This document shows, piece by piece, positions 59,200 through 64,000 of a stretch of 64,000 bases of DNA. The position numbers and the translations under genes were made by a program. Origin of the DNA: Dyella mobilis (lineage in GTDB: Bacteria; Pseudomonadota; Gammaproteobacteria; Xanthomonadales; Rhodanobacteraceae). Location: assembly GCF_016904945.1 (NCBI RefSeq), contig NZ_JADIKF010000040.1:186001-250000 (forward strand). Direction: 5' to 3'. Within the stretch, counting starts at the first letter, position 1; each line of letters opens with the position of its first letter. The notes beneath the pieces are model-generated. The model saw nothing but the letters and a program-made list of their open reading frames with translations. It made no database searches and was not told the DNA's origin.

Positions 59200-60015
59200 A
59201 TGACTCAAGCACGTCCGCTCAGCCTGATCACGGGGGCTTCTGCCGGTATCGGCGAGGCATTCGCGCGAGCGCTAGCGGCACGCGGCCACGATGTGGTGTT
59301 GACGGCGCGGCGTACCGATCGCCTGGAAACCCTGGCAGCACAGTTGCAGAGTGCGCACGGCATCAACGCCAGCGTGATCACCAACGACCTGGCCGAACCG
59401 CACGCAGTGGAACAGCTTTGCCAGACGCTGAGCGAACGCGGTTTGCAGGTGGATTGGCTGATCAACAATGCCGGCTATGGCGTGCCGGGGCGTTTCGATC
59501 AGGTGGACTGGCCGGTGCATGCCGACTTTATCCGCGTGCTGATGACCGCGCCGACCGAACTGGCCTGGCGTTTGATCCGCGGCATGCGCGAACGCCGTTA
59601 CGGGCGAATCATCAACGTGGCTTCATTGGCCGGACACGTGCCGGGTACGGCGGGACATACGCTGTATGCGGCCAGCAAGGCGTACATGATCAAGTTTTCG
59701 CAATCGCTGGCGTTGGAAGGCAGCGCCGTGGGCGTGCATGCGTGTGCGTTGTGCCCGGGCTTTACCAAGTCGGAGTTTCACGATGTCACCGGCACGCGCT
59801 CGATGATGAACAAGCTGCCGGATTTCATGTGGCAAACGGCGGAACAGGTGGTGCAGGAAGGCATCGATGCAGTGGAACGCGGCGATGCGGTTTACGTCAC
59901 CGGGCGTTTCAATCGCACGGTGAAGAGCTTGTTCAAGTTGATGCCGGACAGGATGGCGATGAAGGTTTCGGCGAAGCAGTCCAAGCGCTATCGGGCGCAG
60001 GAGTCGTCGAAATAA
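59200..60015 (+). CDS. SDR family oxidoreductase
   Basis: 271 residues. Classical SDR: TGASAGIG at 11-18, INNAG near 88-92, Ser142, Tyr156 and Lys160 (LYAASKAYM), and CALCPGFTKSEF. The C-terminal extension resembles DltE-like acyl-CoA/ketone reductases. Divergent from tpiA. Substrate unknown. Confidence 0.88.
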   Translation: MTQARPLSLITGASAGIGEAFARALAARGHDVVLTARRTDRLETLAAQLQSAHGINASVITNDLAEPHAVEQLCQTLSERGLQVDWLINNAGYGVPGRFDQVDWPVHADFIRVLMTAPTELAWRLIRGMRERRYGRIINVASLAGHVPGTAGHTLYAASKAYMIKFSQSLALEGSAVGVHACALCPGFTKSEFHDVTGTRSMMNKLPDFMWQTAEQVVQEGIDAVERGDAVYVTGRFNRTVKSLFKLMPDRMAMKVSAKQSKRYRAQESSK

Positions 60016-60023
60016 TTCCCTTG

Positions 60024-60054
60024 CCCCACCCTCCCCCGCTCACAGGGGAGGGAG
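60024..60054. repeat. GC-rich REP-like hairpin
   Basis: CCCTCCCC (60029-60036) pairs with GGGGAGGG (60045-60052), just behind the SDR stop. Similar in composition to the hairpin at 60524-60548; such GGGAGAGGG-type palindromes are spread in many Xanthomonadales genomes. Confidence 0.5.
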
Positions 60055-60094
60055 ATAAGTGGGTTCGGTTCGCAAAGAATCGGCCAGCCGTCGC

Positions 60095-60337
60095 TCAGGG
60101 CAGCATCGGCCCTTTCGGGTGAGGATGATTCTTTTCCTTCACCTCGTTGAGCAATTCCAACACATGGGCGCGGCGCTCCTGGCGTTTGCGATCCTGCTCG
60201 GCCAATAGTTGCTGACGACGGGTGATGTGCTCAGGGTGCTGCGTGCCGGTTGCCGGATGCATGAAGCGGACGAAATATTCCGACCAGGTGCTGAGGCGCC
60301 AGGGCGAATGAGTATGGGGTGTGCCTTGGTTGTTCAT
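60095..60337 (-). CDS. Small hypothetical protein
   Basis: 80 residues. N-terminal aromatic segment WRLSTWSEYFVRFMHPATGT and a charged helix (RRQQLLAEQDRKRQERRAHV). Cytoplasmic. Lies behind the lanthipeptide synthetase on the same strand, but with a 220-bp gap and a REP-like hairpin between them. Confidence 0.5.
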   Translation of the reverse strand: MNNQGTPHTHSPWRLSTWSEYFVRFMHPATGTQHPEHITRRQQLLAEQDRKRQERRAHVLELLNEVKEKNHPHPKGPMLP

Positions 60338-60523
60338 GAAAGGCCTCGACCACGTGGCAGGGTTGGGTGGGCACGCTTTTGCCGGGTGGACATTCAATGT
60401 GCGCTTTGAGTTGTTAGCCGGCCGTAACGAAAGCGCAGGTGGTGTGGTTAACGATTTTGGCTCGTTGAAGGTGAGTTTGTGGCAAGTCTTTGAAGTTGCA
60501 CTCCGAGTGCCCCCTCACCCCAA

Positions 60524-60548
60524 CCCCTCTCCCCAAAGGGGAGAGGGG
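60524..60548. repeat. GC-rich REP-like hairpin downstream of the lanthipeptide synthetase
   Basis: CCCCTCTCCCC-AAA-GGGGAGAGGGG, a perfect 11-bp stem beginning 12 bp past the LanM stop. It can act as a 3' stabiliser or terminator for the lanthipeptide operon. Confidence 0.65.
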
Positions 60549-60559
60549 CTTGATCGGAA

Positions 60560-63439
60560 TCACTGCGTGCTTGGCACCAAGACAGATGGCAAGTGGCTTT
60601 CCGGGTGCATGCGCAGCAACTGGTAGGCAACGCCGCCCAGGCCGGGCATCAGGCCGGGCACGAAAACGCCGCTGGTCATGCCGCAGTAGGGGCCGTGTTG
60701 TTCCAGGCTGCTGAACAGGTACGCCTGCATGCCGTCGCGCGTCATGCCCTGCGGTGCAACGCCGGCTGCGATCGCCTGACCCAGCAATTCCCAGGCACCC
60801 AGGTCGCCGTGGCACAGGCAGTGATTCCAGCCCAGGCCGTGGTTGGCGGTGGAATGCGCGGCGCGTTGCAGCAAGGTGCGGGTGCGCGGGTGTTGCATGC
60901 CGGGATCGAGGTCGAGATGCGCCAGGCCGATGCCGACGGAACCGTGGCACCACACGGATGAGGTTTTGGGGCCGCCGAGATCGCGCAGGTCGGTCCAGCC
61001 CTGCTCGTCTTCATCGAAGGTGGCGTCTTCGAAACAAAACGCTGCCTGCGCCATCTGTTCGAAGCGCTGCTCTCCGGTGGCGCGCGCCAGTTTGCTCAGC
61101 GCCCAGCCGATGCCGGTTACGCCATGCGAAAAACCGCCCAGTCCGGTGGGTGCCCGCTCCGTGTGTACCCACCAGACGCGGTCGCCTTCACGGTGAGCCA
61201 CGTCGCATAGCTGGTGCCCGAGTTGCGCGGCAATATCGAGGTAATGCGATTCGCCGCTTTGCCTGGCCAACAGCAGCAAGGCGGGAATGGCGCCCGCTTT
61301 GCCGGTCAGCATTTCGTGCATGTCGTCGGCCGCGGCAGCATCCAGGATGCCGTCTGCCATGGCCTTGGCGCGCGGCAGTTCGTCACCGCGGTGACCATCC
61401 CATTGCGCAAGCATCAGCAGGGTCCAGATTTGCCCACCCAGCCCGATGTAGGCACCCGGCGCCGGCGGCCGGACTTTGATGTCACCGTGCACCATGCTGG
61501 CCAGGCGAGTTTCGGCCAGCCACAAGGTGTGTTGGATGTCGCGCGAAAGCACTTCGATGCCCGCCACGGGATCGGCACGGCCCGCGTGCATTTCGCGCAC
61601 GTAGGCGGCGGCCAGCAAGGCGACGCCGGAAAGGCCGCCGTACAGATCCGCCGCCAACGGTTGCACCGACCAGCCGGTGACATCCAGCACCGGTGCCACC
61701 CAGGCCACACTGCCGTCTTCCCCGCGAATGGCGTTGCTCACCAGTTCTTGCACGATGTGCGCAGCGTGTTTGCGGCGACGTGCATCCAGGTCGCCATGTT
61801 GAATGGCGGATGGCTTCAGCGTGGTGCCCAGCGAGGTCCAGCCATCGTTGAGGTAGGCGCTGACCATGGTGGCGCGGATCACGTTGCGCTCGAACGCAAA
61901 GTCGGAAGCGCGCCAGTTTCGTAATGCAGCGTGTGCCAGATGTCCGGGCGGCAGCCAGCGAACTCCGCGTGAGCCGTGCAATTGGCCGTCGTGCACCAGG
62001 GTGCTGAAAAACGGAATGTCGCCGACCAGCAGATCTTCGAGCTCGCTTTCGATCACCGCGGGATCGCCCGGCGCGAGCACGATGTTGGTGGCCATCTTGG
62101 CCATCAGGTCGCGTGCGCGTTGCTTGGCTTGCGCTTCGTTGTGCAGCGATACGGGGTGCCACAGCATGCGGCCGAGTTCGGCATAGGCTTCGGTTGGCCG
62201 CACTACCACGCGAACGCGGCAATCGTCGAAGCCGCGCAGAAGATGCTGCAGTTCGCCGGCTTCGTCGAGCCGGCGCAAGGTGTCGGTGAGCCGCTCGAAA
62301 CCCTCCAGTGCTTTGGGCCAGTAGGTGGCGAGTGCAGGCTCGGGGCTCGGATGGTTCTTCGCGATCGGTACGGGAAACAGCGCGGAGCCAAGGCAAGCTT
62401 CATCCGTACCAGCGTTGAGAATGACCGGTTGCGACATCATCGGCTGCTCGCCCGGCAACAGGCCGACACCGGAATAATCGATGCCGCGCCAACCCAGCGC
62501 CTGTGCGCGTCCCGGCAGCAGGCCGATGTGCAGCACGGTGCCGTTGATCAGTTCACTGGCCTTGTCCAAGGCCTGGCCGAAACCGGAAGGCGGCATCGGC
62601 GGCCTGGGCGTGAACAGTGTTTCGCAATCCACCACGACCGGCGTGCCGCGATGCGCGATCAGGTTTTCCGCATGCAGGTCGCTGGCGCCGAGAAGATGCA
62701 TGATCGCCAGCAAGTAGCCGATACCGGTGTAGAAGCTGCTGAGTTCTTCGTCGCCGTTGGCATATTCGTGCTCGACGAAGGCCGACCAGCCGTAATCGCC
62801 GCGATCGATCACGCGCGGCACGTGGATGCTCAGCGGGCTGCCGTGCGCCTGGGCCAGGCCTGCGATGAAGTTCTGCAATGCCACGTCCACCGCCACGGAG
62901 CGCGGCTTGTAGACCAACCGGCCGCCGCTACAACGCAACAAGGCCACGGTGAGGCCGCCGCGATGACTGTCGCCGGCGCCGAAACTCAGCTCCTGCAATT
63001 CGCCGACGGGCATGCCGCACAGCGATGAAAGGCTGGCGCGATCGCTTGCCCAGCGCTTGGCGAAAAGATGCGAGGCGGTGCAACGATGCTCGATCAGACT
63101 TTCCACTCGCTGCATCAGCGAGGGATAGTGCTCGGTCAGCTCGTGCCAGAACTCGCGTTGCGAGGAGGCCTCGATAAAATCGTTCCACCGCTCTGCCCCA
63201 TCCGCGCCTTCCAGGCGCTCCTCGACGCGCGCTGCATTCAATTCGAGTAGCAGCAGGCGAGTCAGCTTGGCGTGCAGCGCTTTGCTCAGCGAGTCCCGGG
63301 TTTGCCCCAGGATCACCTCGCGCTCGCCGGACGAAAGCTCGGGAATGAGGATGAGCTGGGTTGCCAGCCTGCCCAATGACGGCGCAAACAGGCAACCCAG
63401 TGAAGCGATGAAATTCTCAGCGATGGCGAATGACGCCAC
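60560..63439 (-). CDS. lanM: Class II lanthipeptide synthetase LanM
   Basis: 959 residues from GTG 63439. Residues about 80-550 are the DUF4135 dehydratase (VALLRCSGGRLVYKPRSVAV, HVPRVIDRGDYGWSAFVEHE, LLGASDLHAENLIAHRGTPV), which phosphorylates and eliminates Ser/Thr. Residues about 590-950 are the LanC-like cyclase: TGLGGFSHGVTGIGWAL, WCHGSVGIG (zinc Cys831) and CHGDLG (Cys876-His877). The start lies seven bases behind the precursor stop in the same frame; there is no other good start. No LanT transporter or protease is seen within the window. Confidence 0.92.
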   Translation of the reverse strand: MASFAIAENFIASLGCLFAPSLGRLATQLILIPELSSGEREVILGQTRDSLSKALHAKLTRLLLLELNAARVEERLEGADGAERWNDFIEASSQREFWHELTEHYPSLMQRVESLIEHRCTASHLFAKRWASDRASLSSLCGMPVGELQELSFGAGDSHRGGLTVALLRCSGGRLVYKPRSVAVDVALQNFIAGLAQAHGSPLSIHVPRVIDRGDYGWSAFVEHEYANGDEELSSFYTGIGYLLAIMHLLGASDLHAENLIAHRGTPVVVDCETLFTPRPPMPPSGFGQALDKASELINGTVLHIGLLPGRAQALGWRGIDYSGVGLLPGEQPMMSQPVILNAGTDEACLGSALFPVPIAKNHPSPEPALATYWPKALEGFERLTDTLRRLDEAGELQHLLRGFDDCRVRVVVRPTEAYAELGRMLWHPVSLHNEAQAKQRARDLMAKMATNIVLAPGDPAVIESELEDLLVGDIPFFSTLVHDGQLHGSRGVRWLPPGHLAHAALRNWRASDFAFERNVIRATMVSAYLNDGWTSLGTTLKPSAIQHGDLDARRRKHAAHIVQELVSNAIRGEDGSVAWVAPVLDVTGWSVQPLAADLYGGLSGVALLAAAYVREMHAGRADPVAGIEVLSRDIQHTLWLAETRLASMVHGDIKVRPPAPGAYIGLGGQIWTLLMLAQWDGHRGDELPRAKAMADGILDAAAADDMHEMLTGKAGAIPALLLLARQSGESHYLDIAAQLGHQLCDVAHREGDRVWWVHTERAPTGLGGFSHGVTGIGWALSKLARATGEQRFEQMAQAAFCFEDATFDEDEQGWTDLRDLGGPKTSSVWCHGSVGIGLAHLDLDPGMQHPRTRTLLQRAAHSTANHGLGWNHCLCHGDLGAWELLGQAIAAGVAPQGMTRDGMQAYLFSSLEQHGPYCGMTSGVFVPGLMPGLGGVAYQLLRMHPESHLPSVLVPSTQ

Positions 63440-63445
63440 GTTCGC

Positions 63446-63646
63446 TCAGCAGCACTCGGCGTGAGACGAACCGCTGCAAATCGTACCGCAACGGCCAGAA
63501 CAAACCGCGTAGGCGGTTACGATGTTGGTGCTGGAAACGATGTCCGACTCGGCAAACCTGCCGCTGACGAAGAGCGGGCCGGCCGGGCTGGTGGCATCGG
63601 CACTGTTGCGCCAGCTCTTGATCTGATCTTGGGAAGCACTAAGCAT
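63446..63646 (-). CDS. lanA: Lanthipeptide precursor peptide LanA
   Basis: 66 residues with AAGGAG upstream. The leader of about 47 residues ends in TAYA, an A-x-A end as in cinnamycin-type leaders, and has no GG cleavage motif. The proposed 19-residue core is VCSGRCGTICSGSSHAECC, with Cys at 2, 6, 10, 18 and 19 and Ser/Thr at 3, 8, 11, 13 and 14. Five Cys and five hydroxyl residues allow up to five thioether rings; most Ser/Thr lie N-terminal or C-terminal to their nearest Cys in a dense overlapping pattern. Cleavage site inferred. Confidence 0.85.
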   Translation of the reverse strand: MLSASQDQIKSWRNSADATSPAGPLFVSGRFAESDIVSSTNIVTAYAVCSGRCGTICSGSSHAECC

Positions 63647-64000
63647 GACTTTCTCCTTGCCTTATTCAAAAGGTTGAAAGATAGGAACGTCACTCGAAAT
63701 TGCCCCACACACAAAACGTCTTCATTGCGAAGACGCCGCAATCTTGTAGTGCAAGAAAATACCGCCAGTCAATTTATTTTTGCGATTTCACGCGACGTAC
63801 ACTTGGTGCAGTGCGATGCAATTTTCCAGTACGCGAGAAATGCGATGCGAAACGCTTGCGATGTTCTCGTGATTCACGCATCCGTCACGAGAGCTCATGC
63901 TAGGCAAAGATATCTCTCGTAGGCTGGGTTAGCGCAGCGTAACCCAGCAATTTCGCATGTCTGCCAAAAGGCAGTTGGGTTACCCCCCGATCAAGTCCGG
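63647..64000. promoter_or_regulatory. Upstream region of the lanthipeptide operon
   Basis: 354 bp to the window edge without a supported gene. The first 200 bp are AT-richer and should hold the lanA promoter. Open plus-strand frames here are antisense extensions without ribosome binding sites. Confidence 0.4.
63923..63948. repeat. Palindromic intergenic repeat
   Basis: GCTGGGTTA-GCGCAGCG-TAACCCAGC, a perfect 9-bp stem. The TAGGCTGGGTTAGCGCAGCG type is a widely scattered intergenic palindrome in proteobacteria. Confidence 0.6.

Overview
The window looks like chromosome of a gammaproteobacterium of the Xanthomonadales, most likely Rhodanobacteraceae (Dyella/Luteibacter/Rhodanobacter type). The grounds are high GC over most of the window, the tpiA-secG-tRNA-Leu(GAG) block, an XAC0095-type small protein, and many exported hypothetical proteins. 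The genus is an inference; there is no rRNA or other direct marker. Layout: 0-3.8 kb holds the end of an RND efflux operon with a divergent LysR regulator and two small genes. 3.9-5.8 kb is a compact RiPP locus: a 49-residue precursor with a microviridin-like leader motif, an ATP-grasp ligase, and two tandem 28-residue membrane peptides. 6-19.8 kb is a mix of metabolic and regulatory genes: esterase, CPBP protease, secreted proteins, GlxA-type regulator, RelE/HigB-HigA toxin-antitoxin pair, and a LysR-SDR-tautomerase set. 19.9-24.4 kb is a nine-gene minus-strand operon with four RebB-like (R-body 'killing trait') paralogs, small membrane proteins and a carbon-nitrogen hydrolase-fold protein; a winged-helix regulator lies divergent at its head. 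25.7-37.5 kb holds an MFS exporter, a 165-bp MITE-like palindrome, a GH104-like muramidase followed by two exported proteins (one RsiV/DUF3298-like), a UGT-type glycosyltransferase, a MerR/TipA regulator and a DUF3701-type integrase. A second, orphan graspetide precursor sits beside the integrase. 38-57 kb is accessory and in part AT-rich. It holds many small orphan proteins, several resembling immunity families, CspA, a TetX-like monooxygenase with its regulator, an O-methyltransferase, a large membrane protein pair and a DUF2971 protein. It also holds most copies of a dispersed palindromic repeat, each close to a stop codon. 57.2-60.3 kb returns to core genes (tRNA-Leu, secG, tpiA). 60.5-63.7 kb is a class II lanthipeptide locus: a LanM synthetase directly behind a Cys-rich precursor. 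How the genes work together: there are three peptide systems (graspetide, its orphan paralog, lanthipeptide), one Reb-like operon, one probable muramidase-immunity set and one toxin-antitoxin pair, so the window is rich in candidate antagonism functions. The most notable structure is the pair of graspetide precursors 33 kb apart, which share not only leader and core but also an RNA leader hairpin with a T-run and two downstream hairpins whose stems differ by compensating changes.
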